Notes: generated by a model not told the origin, from the letters alone. A stretch of DNA of 64,000 nt from Isoperla grammatica (GCA_945910005.1 OX246749.1:33184374-33248373), one strand, 5' to 3'. Numbered from the stretch's first letter, positions 30,193 through 42,739 are shown. Numbers and translations: made by a program.

Positions 30193-30371
30193 AAGATCTT
30201 CGTGTACTGTTCATACAGTCCAATCCATGCAGTCCAATACTGGGGATCGATACATCTTGACAAGACATCAACCAGCACCCAGTTCATGTTTGGAAGAAGC
30301 GCGTATTAGTATATTGGTTCATTCGTTTCTTGGTTTTGTAACAAACTCCTTGGATCAAATAAATCATAATC
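30193..30371 (+). other. Terminal exon-like block H of unit 2 with AATAAA
   Basis: It follows GCTTGCAG, and AATAAA is at 30358-30363, directly before the next core. Other units keep the same arrangement (ATCAAATAAAYCATAATC). It could be a 3' terminal exon, with the next core as promoter or spacer. Confidence 0.4.
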
Positions 30372-30615
30372 TTACGCCACAGTAAATGCGTTAACATGGG
30401 TGGGTGTCTGGCAGGCGATCAGTGAGGGTTCGACTTTAGATCGTCTGCGAGAACGTCGAGTACCTACGCCACTGGACTTTAGTAGGAAACAGTGGCAACA
30501 CAAGTTATAGCTTCGGTGTGACCGCCTTATACAATTGTACCGGCAGTTTGTTTTGAGCTTTAGCTGGGTAGAATGCTCTTGCCAAAGCTCTTCCCCCCCT
30601 AGGTAGGTTTAGTTA
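30372..30615 (+). repeat. Conserved core of unit 3
   Basis: Near-identical to the other cores, with ACAATTGTACCGG and GTTTTGAGC as its few differences. Confidence 0.85.
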
Positions 30616-31040
30616 GCGGTCTAGAGCATTCACCCATTGTTGAGTGTGTTATCTATTGTTGTTGTTGTGGTTGCTGTTGTTGTTGTTTCCTAGTGCCACT
30701 GCTGGTAACATTGTATAAGTAAGTCACACGTGTGTCAACAATAACTAAACATGGTCTGCTGGATTGTTCACAGGTATTCAAAGCAAGGTCAGGATCTTCT
30801 AGCACTTCCAGCACTTCTAGCACATCCAGCACTTTTAGCACATCCAGTACTTCTAGCACTTCTAGCACATCCACTACTTCTAGCACTTGTAGCTTCCAGA
30901 AGTGTCCGTTACATGGAGAACGAGCCTAGACGGTGGCCTAGATATACATGGTACGTTTTGAAGCTAAAACCTTCTTTATGGTTAATTATTATTTATAAAT
31001 ATTTTATGAAGCGATAGCAAATTGTAATACAAGCTTTATC

Positions 31041-31117
31041 TCGGGCGAGGGTCGAACCCATATCCTCCGGCTCTACGTGCAACACGTGAGGATCTGGGTT
31101 CGATCCCAGTCGGGGCA
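31041..31117. repeat. tRNA-like hairpin, unit 3
   Basis: The right arm is intact, but the left arm has changed to GGGCGAGGGTCGAACCCATA, weakening the pairing. Confidence 0.65.
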
Positions 31118-32212
31118 AACTTAGATTAGAATTGCTGTCGCCTCATATATACATATATTCATATATTATATATTATATATGTTTGCAGCCAATAACTAAC
31201 AACAGGCGGCGCTGCAGCCACTATCGAGCGCCGACTTCCAAACACCAGGGGCCCAAGATCCACGACGCAGTTGTCCTCGGCCTGAGGAAGGAGTTGGAAG
31301 CACACCCCGAAAATGTATCATTTTTTTAAGGTAAGTGACCTTAGAACAGTTTTATATTTGTTTTCATGTATTTTAACATATATTCATAACACCAAGTCTC
31401 ATTTTCAGACAATAACAACAGCACAGTCGCTATAACGAGCGCCAAGATCGAGTTCGATGACAGAATTGTTCTCGGTCTGAGTAAGGTGTAAGAAGGGTAC
31501 TCCGAAAATTCACCTTTGTTTTAAAGTAAGTTGCCATGGTAAATACTTTTATAAAAGTGTGTGTATTTTTAAAATTTATTATTGCCCACATGTTGTCCAC
31601 ATATTATAACCTACATATTAAAGCCACCATATGTAAGTGTTTGCAGGTTATTTACACTGCAAGTGTCAAGAATAGATCGGCCTTACATTGATTCAATGCA
31701 ATCTGGAAATCCAAACTTAATTAAATCGTTTTTATTTATACACTTATAAATACGTTGTGCAACATTTCAAGACAAAAACTCCACATTACTTTAATGTAAA
31801 ATTTAGACATGGTGTCAACCAAAAGGCAACAACATTATGTGGGTTGTTTGATGTTCAAATAGTCTCGAAAAAATAACATTTTATTGATTTTATAATTCAA
31901 TTTCATGCAACATTCTTAAAGCATTGCTAGACAAACAAAATAACGCAGCTTGTTTCAATATGAAATTTACCCAGACCAAAGATGAATTATGATACAAACC
32001 CCGCAGTTATTAGTTAAACATTCTTGCTTGCAGAAGATCTTCGTGTACTGTTCATACAGTCCAATCCATGCAGTCCAATACTGGGGATCGATACATCTTG
32101 ACAAGACATCAACCAGCACCCAGTTCATGTTTGGAAGAAGCGCGTATTAGTATATTGGTTCATTCGTTTCTTGGTCTTGTAACAAACTCCTTGCATCAAA
32201 TAAACCATAATC

Positions 32213-32455
32213 TTACGCCACAGTAAATGCGTTAACATGGGTGGGTGTCTGGCAGGCGATCAGTGAGGGTTCGACTTTAGATCGTCTGCGAGAACGTCGA
32301 GTACCTACGCCACTGGACTTTAGTAGGAAACAGTGGCAACACAAGTTATAGCTTCGGTGTGACCGCCTTATACAATGTACCGGCAGTTTGTTTCGAGCTT
32401 TAGCTGGGTAGAATGCTCTTGCCAAAGCTCTTCCCCCCCTAGGTAGGTTTAGTTA
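32213..32455 (+). repeat. Conserved core of unit 4
   Basis: Identical to the cores at 34039 and 37816 over the roughly 210 bases compared by eye. Confidence 0.85.
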
Positions 32456-32909
32456 GTGGTCTAGAGCATTCACCCATTGTTGAGTGTGATATCTATTGTT
32501 GTTGTTGTTGTTGCTGTTGTTGTTGTTGTTTCCTAGTGCCACTGCTGGTAACATTGTATAAGTAAGTCACACGTGTGTCAACAATAACTTAACATGGTCT
32601 GCTGGATTGTGCACAGGTATTCAAAGAAAGGACAAGATCTTCTAGAACTTCTAGCACTTCTAGCACATCCAGTACTTCTAGCACTTCTAGCAATTCCAGC
32701 ACTCGTAGAGCTTCTAGCACATCCAGTCCTTCTAGCACATCCAGTACTTCTAGCACTTCTAGCTGCCAGAAGTGTCCGTTACATGGAGAACGATACTAGA
32801 CGGTGGCCCAGATATACATGGTACGTTTTGAAGCTGAAATAGCTTCATGGTTAATTATTGTTTATAAATATTGTGTGAAGCGATATCAAATTGTAATAAA
32901 AGCTTTGTC

Positions 32910-32986
32910 TCGGCCGGGGATCGAACCCAGATCCTCCGGCTCTACGTGCAACACGTAAGGATCTGGGTTCGTTCCCAGTCGTGGCA
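32910..32986. repeat. tRNA-like hairpin, unit 4
   Basis: Same inverted pair, with GGGTTCGTTCCCAG on the right. Confidence 0.65.
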
Positions 32987-34038
32987 AACTTGGATTAGAA
33001 TTGCTGTCGCTTCAAATAATACATATATTCATATATAATATATTTTTGCAGCCAATAACAAACAACAGAGGGCGCTGCAGTCACTAACGACGCCGACTAC
33101 CAAGATCCACGACGCAGTTGTCCTCTGTCCGAGGGAGGAGTTGGAAGCTAACCCCGAAAATTCATCGTTTTTTTTTAAGTAAGTGACCTTAGAACAGTTT
33201 TATATATGTGTATGTATTTAATAATTTTAACATATATATTCGTAACACCAAATCTCTTTTGCAGCCAATAACAAAAGAGCAGTCGCTAACGTGCGCTAAC
33301 TAAGGCACCAGATCCAGCTCAACTACCAAGTTGTAAACTGAGGAAGAAGTAGGAAGGGTACTCCGAAAATTTGCTGTTTTTTAAAAAGTAAGTTGCCATG
33401 GTAAATAGTTTTATATATGTGTAGGTATTTTTAATATATATTCTTGCCTACATATTATAGTAAAAAGAAGGATATCTATACTACAGGTGTTAAGAATAGA
33501 TCGGCCTTACATTGAGTCAATGCATTCTGTTAATCTTAACTTAATTACATAAATTTTATTCATCCACTAATATACGTTATGTTGTGCAACTATTAAAGAC
33601 GAAAACTCCGCCTTATTACAATGTGACATTTAGCCATTGTGTCAACCAAAAGGCAACAACATTATGTTGTTTGTTTGATGTTCAAATAGTCTCGAAAAAA
33701 TAACATTAAATTGATTTTATAATTCAATTCTATGACACTTTTTTTAACATTGCAAGACAAACAAAATAACGCAGCCTGTTTCAATATGAAATTTACCCAG
33801 ACCCAGGATGACTTATGATACAAATCCCGCAATTATTAGTAAAACATTCTTGCTTGCAGAAGATCTTCGTGTTCTGTTCCTACAGTCCAATCCATGCAGT
33901 CCAATACTGGGGATCGATACATCTTGACAAGACATCAACCAGCACCCAGTTCATTCTTTGAAGAAGCGCGTACTAGTATATTGGTTCATTCGTTTCTTGG
34001 TTTTGTAACAAACTCCTTGGATCAAATAAATCATAATC

Positions 34039-34280
34039 TTACGCCACAGTAAATGCGTTAACATGGGTGGGTGTCTGGCAGGCGATCAGTGAGGGTTCGA
34101 CTTTAGATCGTCTGCGAGAACGTCGAGTACCTACGCCACTGGACTTTAGTAGGAAACAGTGGCAACACAAGTTATAGCTTCGGTGTGACCGCCTTATACA
34201 ATGTACCGGCAGTTTGTTTCGAGCTTTAGCTGGGTAGAATGCTCTTGCCAAAGCTCTTCCCCCCCTAGGTAGGTTTAGTT
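34039..34280 (+). repeat. Conserved core of unit 5
   Basis: Same core; its TTG microsatellite (34322-34388) is the longest of the seven. Confidence 0.85.
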
Positions 34281-34320
34281 AGCGGTCTAGAGCATTCACC
34301 CATTGTTGAGTGTGATACGT

Positions 34321-34374
<54 letters not shown>

Positions 34375-34731
34375 GCTGTTGTTGTTGTTTCCTAGTGTCA
34401 CTGCTGGTATCATTGTATAAGTAAGTCACACGTGTGTCAACAATAACTAAACATGGTCTGCTGGATTGTTCACAGGTATTCAAAGCAAGGTCAGGATCTT
34501 CTAGCACTTCTAGCACTTCTAGCACATCCAGCACTTTTAGCACATCCAGTACTTCTAGCACATCCAGTACTTCTAGCACTTGTAGCTTCCAGAAGTGTCC
34601 GTTACATGGAGAACGAGCCTAGACGGTGGCTCAGATATACATGGTACGTTTTGAAGCTAAAACCTTCTTTTTGGTTAATTATTATTTATAAATATTTTAT
34701 GAAGCGATAGCAAATTGTAATACAAGCTTTA

Positions 34732-34808
34732 TCTCGGGCGGGGGTCGAACCAAGATCCTCCGGCTCTACGTGCAACACGTAAGGATCTGGGTTCGATCCC
34801 AGTCGGGG
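34732..34808. repeat. tRNA-like hairpin, unit 5
   Basis: The right arm GGATCTGGGTTCGATCCCAG is intact; the left arm is GGGGGTCGAACCAAGATCC. Confidence 0.65.
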
Positions 34809-35858
34809 CAAACTTGGATTAGAATTGTTGTCGCTTCATATATACATATATTCATATATTATATATGTTTGCAGCCAATAACTAACAACAGAGGGCGCTG
34901 CAGTCACTAACAACGCCGACTACCAAACACCAGGGGCACAAGATCCACGACGCAGTTGTCCTCGGTCCGAGGAAGGAGTTGGAAGCACACCCCGAAAATG
35001 TATCATTTTTTTAAAGGTAAGTGACCTTAGAACAGTTTTATATTTGTTTTCATGTATTTTAACATATATTCATTACACCAAGTCTCATTTTCAGACAATA
35101 ACAACAGCACAGTCACTAACGAGCGCCAAGATCGAGTTCGATGACAGAATTGTTCTCGGTCTGAGGAAGGTGTAAGAAGGGTACTCCGAAAATTTGCCCT
35201 TTTAATTAAAGTAAGTGACCATGGTATATTGTTTAATATCTGTGTGTGTGTATTTTTAATATTTATTCTTGCCTACATATTATAGTAATGGAAGGATATC
35301 TACACTGCGGGTGTCAAAATAGATCGGCCTTATATTGATTCAATGCATTCTGTTAATCTATACTTTATTAAATCATTTTTATTTATACACAAATAGATAC
35401 GTTATGTTGTGCAACATTTCAAGACAAGTCCCCTCACTATATCAATATGTTTAGCCATAGTGTCAACCAGAAGGCAACAACATAACGTGGTTTGTTTGGT
35501 GTTTAAATAGTCTCGAAAGAAAACATTGAATTGATTTTATAATTCAATTCTATGACAAGTTGTTTTAGCATTGCTAGATACACAAAATAACTCAGCCTGT
35601 TTCAATATAAATCTACCCAGACCCAGGATGAATATGATACAAATCCCGCATTTATTGGTAAAACATTCTTGCTTGCAGAAGATCTTCGTGTACTGTTCAT
35701 ACAGTCCAATCCGTGCAGTCCAATACTGGGGATCGATACATCTTGACAAGACATCAACCAGCACCCAGTTCATGTCTTTGAAGAAGCGCGTATTAGTATA
35801 TTGGTTCATTCGTTTCTTGGTCTTGTAACAAACTCCTTGGATCAAATAAATCATAATC

Positions 35859-36105
35859 TTACGCCACAGTAAATGCGTTAACATGGGTGGGTGTCTGGCA
35901 GGCGATCAGTGAGGGTTCGACTTTAGATCGTCTGCGAGAACGTCGAGTACCTACGCCACTGGACTTTAGTAGGAAACAGTGGCAACACAAGTTCTAGCTT
36001 CGGTGTGACCGCCTTATACAATGTACCGGCAGTTTGTTTCGAGCTTTAGCTGGGTAGAATGCTCTTGCCAAAGCTCTTCCCCCCCTAGGTAGGTTTAGTT
36101 GGCGG
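35859..36105 (+). repeat. Conserved core of unit 6
   Basis: Same core with two isolated changes (GTTCTAGC and TTGGCGG). Confidence 0.85.
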
Positions 36106-36471
36106 TCTAGAGCATTCACCCATTGTTGAGTGTGATATCTATTGTTGTTGTTGTTGTTTCCTAGTGCCACTGCTGGTAACATTGTATAAGTAAGTCACAC
36201 GTGTGTCAACAATAACTAAACATGGTCTGCTTGATTGTTCACAGGTATTCAAACACTTGCTGCACTCCCAGTACTTCTAGCACTTCTAGCACTTCTAGCT
36301 CATCCAGTACTTCTAGCACTTCTAGCTTCCAGAAGTTTCCGTTACATGGATAACGAACCTAGACGGTGACCCAGATATACATGGTACGTTTTGAAGCTAA
36401 AACCTTCTTTATGGTTAGTTATTATTTGTGATTATTGTATGAAGCGATAGCAAATTGTAATACAAGCTTTA

Positions 36472-36548
36472 TCTCGGCCGGGGATCGAACCCATGTCCTC
36501 CGGCTCTACGTGCAACACGTAAGGATCTGGGTTCGTTCCCAGTCGGGG
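36472..36548. repeat. tRNA-like hairpin, unit 6
   Basis: The left arm is GGGGATCGAACCCATGTCC and the right arm GGATCTGGGTTCGTTCCCAG. The last unit (from 37816) lacks the hairpin. Confidence 0.65.
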
Positions 36549-37815
36549 CAAACTTGGATTAGAATTCCTGTCGCTTCATATGTACATATATTCATGTATT
36601 ATTTTTTTTTGCAGCCAATAACAAACAACAGAGGCCGCTGCAGTTACTAACAGCGCCGACTACCAAACACCAGGGGCACAAGATCCACGACGCAGTTGTC
36701 CTCGGTCCGAGGAAGGAGTTGGAAGCACACCCCGAAAATTCATCGTTCTTTTAAAAGTAAGTGACCTTAGAACAGTTTTATATTTGTTTTCATGTATTTT
36801 AACATATATTCATAACACTCCGTCTCATTTTCAGTCAATAACAACAGCGCAGTCGCTAACAAGTGCCAAGATCCAGTTCGATGACTGAGTTGTTCTCGGT
36901 CTGAGGAAGGAGGAGGAAGGATACTCCGAAAATTCACCGTTTTTTAAAAGGTTAGTGACCTGGGTACAGTTTTATATATGTGTACGTATTTTAACATATA
37001 TGTATTCGTTAAACCAAATCTCATTTGCAGCCAATACACAAGGAGCAGTCACTAACAAGTGCCAAATAAAGCACAAGATCCAGCTCAACGACCAAGTTGT
37101 AATCGGTCTGACGAAGGAGTAGGAAGGGTACTCCGAAAATTCGGCGTTTTTTTAAAAGTAAGTTGCCATGGTAAATACCTTTATATAAGTGTGTGTATTT
37201 TTAAAATTTATTATTGCCCACATATTTGCCCACATATTAAAGTGTTTGCAAGATATCTACACTGCAGGTGTCAAGAAAAAATTGACCTTACATTGATTCA
37301 ATGAATTTTGGAAATCCAAACTTAATTAAATCATTTTTATTTATACACGAAGAGATACGTTGTGCGACATTTCAAGACAAAAACTCCACCATATTTCTAT
37401 GTGAAATTTAGCCAAAGTGTCAACCAAAAATAGACAACATTATGTGGTTTGTTTGATGTTTAAATAGTCTCGAAAATAAACATTGAATTGAATTTATAAT
37501 TCAATTCTATGACACGTTGTTTTAGCATTGCTAGATACACAAAATAACTTAGCCTGTTTCAATATAAATCTACCCAGACCCAGGATGAATTATAATACAA
37601 ATCCCGCAATTATTGGTAAAACATTCTTGCTTGCAGAAGATCTTCGTGTACTGTTCATACAGTCCAATCCGTGCAGTCCAATACTGGGTATCGATACATC
37701 TTGACAAGACATCAACCAGCACCCAGTTCATTCTTTGAAGAAGCGCGTATTAGTATATTGGTTCATTCGTTTCTTGGTTTTGTAACAAACTCCTTGGATC
37801 AAATAAATCATAATC

Positions 37816-38065
37816 TTACGCCACAGTAAATGCGTTAACATGGGTGGGTGTCTGGCAGGCGATCAGTGAGGGTTCGACTTTAGATCGTCTGCGAGAACGT
37901 CGAGTACCTACGCCACTGGACTTTAGTAGGAAACAGTGGCAACACAAGTTATAGCTTCGGTGTGACCGCCTTATACAATGTACCGGCAGTTTGTTTCGAG
38001 CTTTAGCTGGGTAGAATGCTCTTGCCAAAGCTCTTCCCCCCCCCCTAGGTAGGTTTAGTTAGCGG
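37816..38065 (+). repeat. Conserved core of unit 7 (last)
   Basis: Intact core, followed by a short version of the unit with two small TTTTTCAG/TCCACAG-led blocks instead of the usual exon-like series, then transition into the 74-bp array. Confidence 0.85.
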
Positions 38066-38499
38066 TCTAGAGCATTTATCCATTGTTGAGTGTGATAATA
38101 TCTTTTGTTGTTGTTGTTGTTGTTTCCTAGTGTCACTGCTGGTAACATTGTATAAGTAAGTCACACGTGTGTCAACAGTAACTTAACATGGACTGCTGAC
38201 TTTTTTCAGGTATTAGCTTCCAGAACTTCTTGTCTCATTGTACGGACCTACACAGTGACCCCAGCGACGTGGTACATCCGACGAACCCTCGCCAGGGGAT
38301 TGTAACGGACCTCGATTATCTCTTAGTGTCACTGCTGGTAACATTGTAAGAGTAAGTCACACGTATGCCAACAGTAACTTAACATGGACTGCTGCATTGT
38401 CCACAGATATTGGCTTCCAGAACTTCCCGTCTCATGAATCTACACAGTGACCCTATAAGTAGGTAGATGCATGGTAAGACTGAGCCCGCTGCAAGTTAG

Positions 38500-40440
38500 C
38501 ATAGAAAGGTTGAAGAAACAGAAATCACCACAGGAATAACGACTGCAAAGGTTTCCGTATCATTAATATTATACTACAACTTCATTAAAAAGTATGAACG
38601 CCCACAGGAATAACAAACTTCAAAGTTTTCCGTGCCAATTATTTTCTACTACAACTTTATAAAAAAGTATGAAAACCCACAGAAATTACGAACTTCAAAG
38701 GTGTCCGTATCGCTTATATTTTACTACAACTTTATAAAAAAGTATGAAAGCCCACGAGAATAACAAACTTCAAAGTTTTCCGTGCCAAATATTTTCTACC
38801 ACAACTTTATAAAAAAGTATGAAAACCCACAGAAATTACGAACTTCAAAGTTTTCCGTATCATTTAGATTTAACTACAACTTTATAGAAAGTATGAAAGC
38901 TCACAGAAATCACGAACTTCAAAGCTTTCCGTATCATTAAAATTTTACTACAACTTTGTAGAAAGTATGGAAGCTCACAGAAATCACGAACTTCAAAGCT
39001 TTCCGTATCATTTATATTTTACTACAACTTTATAGAAAGTATGAAAGCTCACAGAAATCACGAACTTAAAAGTTTTCCGTATCATTTATACTTTACTACA
39101 ACTTTATCGAAAGTATGAAAGTTTACAGAAATCACGAACTTCAAAGTTTTCCGTATCATTTATATTTTACTACAACTTTATAGAAAGTATGAAAGCGCAC
39201 AGAAATCACAAACTTCGAAGCTTTCCGTATCATTTATATTTTACTACGACTTTATAGAAAGTATGAAAGCTCACAGAAATCACGAATTTCAAAGCTTTCC
39301 GTATCATTTATTTTTTACTAAAACTTTGTTTATAGAAAGTATAAAAGCTCACAGAAATCACGAACATCAAAATTTTCCGTATCATTTATATTTTACTACA
39401 ACTTTATAGAATATGAAATCTCACAGAAATCACGAACTCCAAAGTTTTCGTATCATTTATATTTGACTACAACTTTATAGAAAGTATAAAAGCTCACAGA
39501 AATCACGAACTACAAAGCTTTCCGTATCATTTATATTTTACTTGAACTTAATAGAAAGTATAAAAGCTCACAGAAATCACGAACTCCAAAGTGTTCCGTA
39601 TCATTTATATTTTACTACAACTTTATAGAAAGTATGGAAGCTCACAGAAATCACGAACATCAAAATTTTCCGTATCAGTTATATTTTACTACAGCTTTAT
39701 AGAAAGTATGAAAGCTCACAGAAATCACGAACTTAAAAGTTTTCCGTATCATTTATACTTTACTACAACTTTATCGAAAGTATGAAAGCTCACAGAAATC
39801 ACGAACTTCAAAGTTTTCCGTATCACTTATATTTTACTACAACTTTATAGAAAGTATTAAAGCTCACAGAAATCACGAACATCAAAATTTTCCGTATCAT
39901 TTATATTTTACTACAACTTTATAGAATATGAAATCTCACAGAAATCACGAACTCCAAAGTTTTCGTATCATTTATATTTGACTACAACTTTATAGAAAGT
40001 ATAAAAGCTCACAGAAACCACGAACTTCAAAGTTTTCCGTATCATTTATGTTTTATTACAACTTTATAGAAAGTATGAAAGCTCACAAAAATCACGAACT
40101 TCATAGTTTTCCGTATCATTAATATTTTACTACAATTTTATAGAAAGTATGAAAGCTCACAGAAATCACGAACTTCATAGTTTTCCGTATCATTTGTATT
40201 TTACTACAATTTTATAGAAAGTATGAAAGCTCACAGAAACCACGAACTTCAAAGTTTTCCGTATCATTTATAAATTACAACAGATTTATACCAAAGTATG
40301 AAAACCGACAGGAATAACGAAATCCAAAGTTGTCCATATCATTTATATTTTACTAAAGTTTTTCACCAAAGTATGAAAACCTGCAGGATAAATGAACTTC
40401 AAAGTTTTTCATATCATTACGTTATCCTAAAGATTAGTAT
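38500..40440 (+). repeat. 74-bp satellite array, first block
   Basis: About 26 diverged copies of a 74-base unit reading CCGTATCATTTATATTTTAC, ACAACTTTATAGAAAGTATG and CTCACAGAAATCACGAACTT in order. Short open frames with an HRNYELQSF motif are by-products. Confidence 0.92.
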
Positions 40441-40965
40441 CCGGACAAGATTTATGCTATTTATAATAGAGCATAGTCTTAGTTATGGCGCAACATAGTC
40501 TAGGTGGACTGCCATTATAGTTATCTGTTAGATACTTGCTGTTCGTGGTATCCGGTCAAGATCCATGCGCAGTATAGTAGAGTATAGTCTTAGTTAAAGC
40601 ACAACATTGAACATAGTCTAGGTGGACTGCCATTATAGATATTAGTATTAGCTACTTGCTGTTGTGTGGTATCCGGTCAAGATCCATGCTCAGTATAGTA
40701 GAGTATAGTCTAAGTTAAAGCACAACATTGAACATAGTCTAGGTGGACTGCCATTATAGTTGTTAGCTACTTGCTGTTGTGAGGTATCCGGTCAAGATCC
40801 ATGCTCAGTATAGTAGAGTATAGTCTAAGTTATGGCGCAACATAGTCTAGGTGGACTGCCATTATAGTTGTTAGCTACTTGCTGTTGTGTGGTATCCGGT
40901 CAATATCTATGCGCAGTATAGTAGACTACAGTCTAAGATATGGCGCAACATAGTCTAGTCACATA
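40441..40965 (+). repeat. 110-130-bp tandem repeat, four to five copies
   Basis: GGTGGACTGCCATTATAG recurs near 40503, 40621, 40742 and 40852, together with GGTATCCGGTCAAGATCCAT. A further copy lies at 42250. It interrupts the 74-bp array. Confidence 0.9.
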
Positions 40966-41840
40966 GTGTACAACTTTATAAAAAGTATGAAAGCCCACAG
41001 GAATTACGAACTTCAAAGTTTTCTGTATCATTTACATTTTACTACAATATTATACAAAAGTATGAAAGCCCACAGGAATTACGAACTTGAAAGTTTTCTG
41101 TATTATTTACATTTTACTACAGTTTTACACCAAAGTATGAAAGCCCACAGAAATAACGAACTTCAAAGTTCTCCGAATCATTTTTATTTATTAACAGTAT
41201 TATACAAAAGTATAGTTTACAGGAATTACGAACTTCAAAGTTTTCCGTATCATTTACATTTTACTACAGTTTTACACCAAAGTATGAATGCCTACAGGAA
41301 TAACGAACTTCAAAGTTCTCCGTATGATTTATATTTAACTACAGTATTATGAACTTCAAAGTTCTCTGTATCATTTATATTTAATACTTTATTATACAAA
41401 AGTAGGAAAGCCCACAGGAATTACGAACTTCAAAGTTCTCCGTATCATTTATATTTAACTACAGTATTATACAAAAGTATGAAAGCCCACAGGAATTACG
41501 TACTTCAAAGTTTTCCGTATCATTTATATTTAACTACAGTATTATACAAAAGTATGAAAACCCACAGGCATTACGAACTACAAAGTTTTCCGTATCATTT
41601 ATATTTTACTACAGTTTTACACCAAAGTACGAAAACCCACAGGTATAATGAACCTCAAAGTTTACCGTATCATTTATATTAGAATACAGTTTTATTCTAG
41701 AGTATGAAAACACACAGGAATTACGAACTTTCCAAGTCTTCCGTATCATATATAATTTTATTACATTTTTATACCAAAGTATGAAAACCTACAGGAATAA
41801 CGAGCTCAAAGTGTTCCATATCATTTACGTTATCCTAAAG
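40966..41840 (+). repeat. 74-bp satellite array, second block
   Basis: About 11 more copies, a distinct subfamily (CCCACAGGAATTACGAACTT, ACAGTTTTACACCAAAGTAT) compared with the first block. Confidence 0.9.
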
Positions 41841-41900
41841 TTTAGTATCCGGACAAGATACTTGCTCAGTATAGTATAGTATTGTACAGTCTAATTTATA

Positions 41901-42238
41901 GCTTTGTTCGTTTGTCCTGTGATCATTACTCCAGGAGTACGGTATTACGAAAACTCCGTTTTTCTGTCCTGGAGTAAGTGTGATGGGAGTAGCTGCGACA
42001 AGTTCTTTTTTCCAATGGTAACAGTCTTACTACAACTGTGATGGGAGTAAGGTTTTTACACCTGCTTGCCGAGTAGGAGTAGGAGGAACAACTGAAACGA
42101 TCTCAACTGTGACAACTCTGTTTTTTTGTCCAAGTGGGAGTAACTGTGATTTCTACTCCCATATCCGTTACAATGACGTATTTCCGGATTACTCCTGGCG
42201 TAAAATACTCCTGTTGAGGCAGGACAAACGAACAAACC
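41901..42238. mobile_element. TIR element inserted in the satellite
   Basis: Ends GCTTTGTTCGTTTGTCC and GGACAAACGAACAAACC are flanked by TATA on both sides (41897-41900, 42239-42242). Flanking DNA on both sides belongs to the 110-130-bp repeat (CTAATTTA and ACATAGTCTAGG), so the insertion is younger than the array. Confidence 0.85.
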
Positions 42239-42643
42239 TATAACATAGTCTAGGTGGACTGCCATTATAGTTATGAGTGTTAGCTGTTTGCTACGTCTGT
42301 CAACTCTCACTAATTCCTGGTCTGCTGCATTATTTCTGGTATAGACTTGTATTTAAAGCATCCAAAACGACATTTACCCCGGTACCGAACATATACGATG
42401 GCCGTTAGTACAGTGGAGTGTAATCCAACTTCGCAGAACATCAAAACGCAATTTGCACTGAGGTTTCGAATTTAGCGCCGTTGCTATTGCCACGAGAGAG
42501 AGTGTTATTTGCACGAAATATGGAAACGATAGTCGTGGAAATAGAGCGCTGAAAGTAAACATGGCGTTCGGTGCCAGCATAACACCTAGGACGTTTGACA
42601 GATAATTCTTGTGTAGTCGTCTATAAACATAACACGTAGAATA

Positions 42644-42739
42644 ATGGAGGAGACAATGGTGTTCTTACTTTTAGTTATTGTAATGTTAGTGGGTAGTTAT
42701 TTAGCTGGTTCTATACCACTGGTTATGCCAATGTCGGAG
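42644..42739 (+). CDS. SLC39A9: ZIP9, exon 1
   Basis: It encodes residues 1-32 with the first membrane helix and IPLVMPMSE. The donor GTAAGA starts at 42740, in phase 0. Confidence 0.9.

Larger units (their letters stand above)
26590..38480 (+). repeat. 1.8-kb tandem array, seven copies, with exon-like architecture
   Basis: A marker TTACGCCACAG recurs at 26807, 28625, 30372, 32213, 34039, 35859 and 37816 (periods 1818, 1747, 1841, 1826, 1820, 1957). Each complete unit has a near-invariant core of about 230 bases, a TTG microsatellite, and an exon-like Ser/Thr-codon block between TTCACAG and GTACGT. A hairpin with B-box arms follows, then two related exon-like blocks between TTTGCAG/TTTTCAG and GTAAGT. 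Last comes a terminal block after GCTTGCAG with AATAAA shortly before the next core. The frames contain stops, so it is non-coding or decayed coding DNA. The last copy is truncated and rearranged. Confidence 0.92.

Noticed and set aside
27180..34710. Leu/Ala-rich and Ser/Thr-rich frames in the 1.8-kb units
   Set aside because: They are two readings of one ACTTCTAGCACATCCAGT minisatellite and cross the acceptor-like sites.
26807..38028. Identical 70-codon minus-strand frame in five repeat units
   Set aside because: The DNA itself is nearly invariant there, so the frame needs no protein selection; no start context, domain or splice support.
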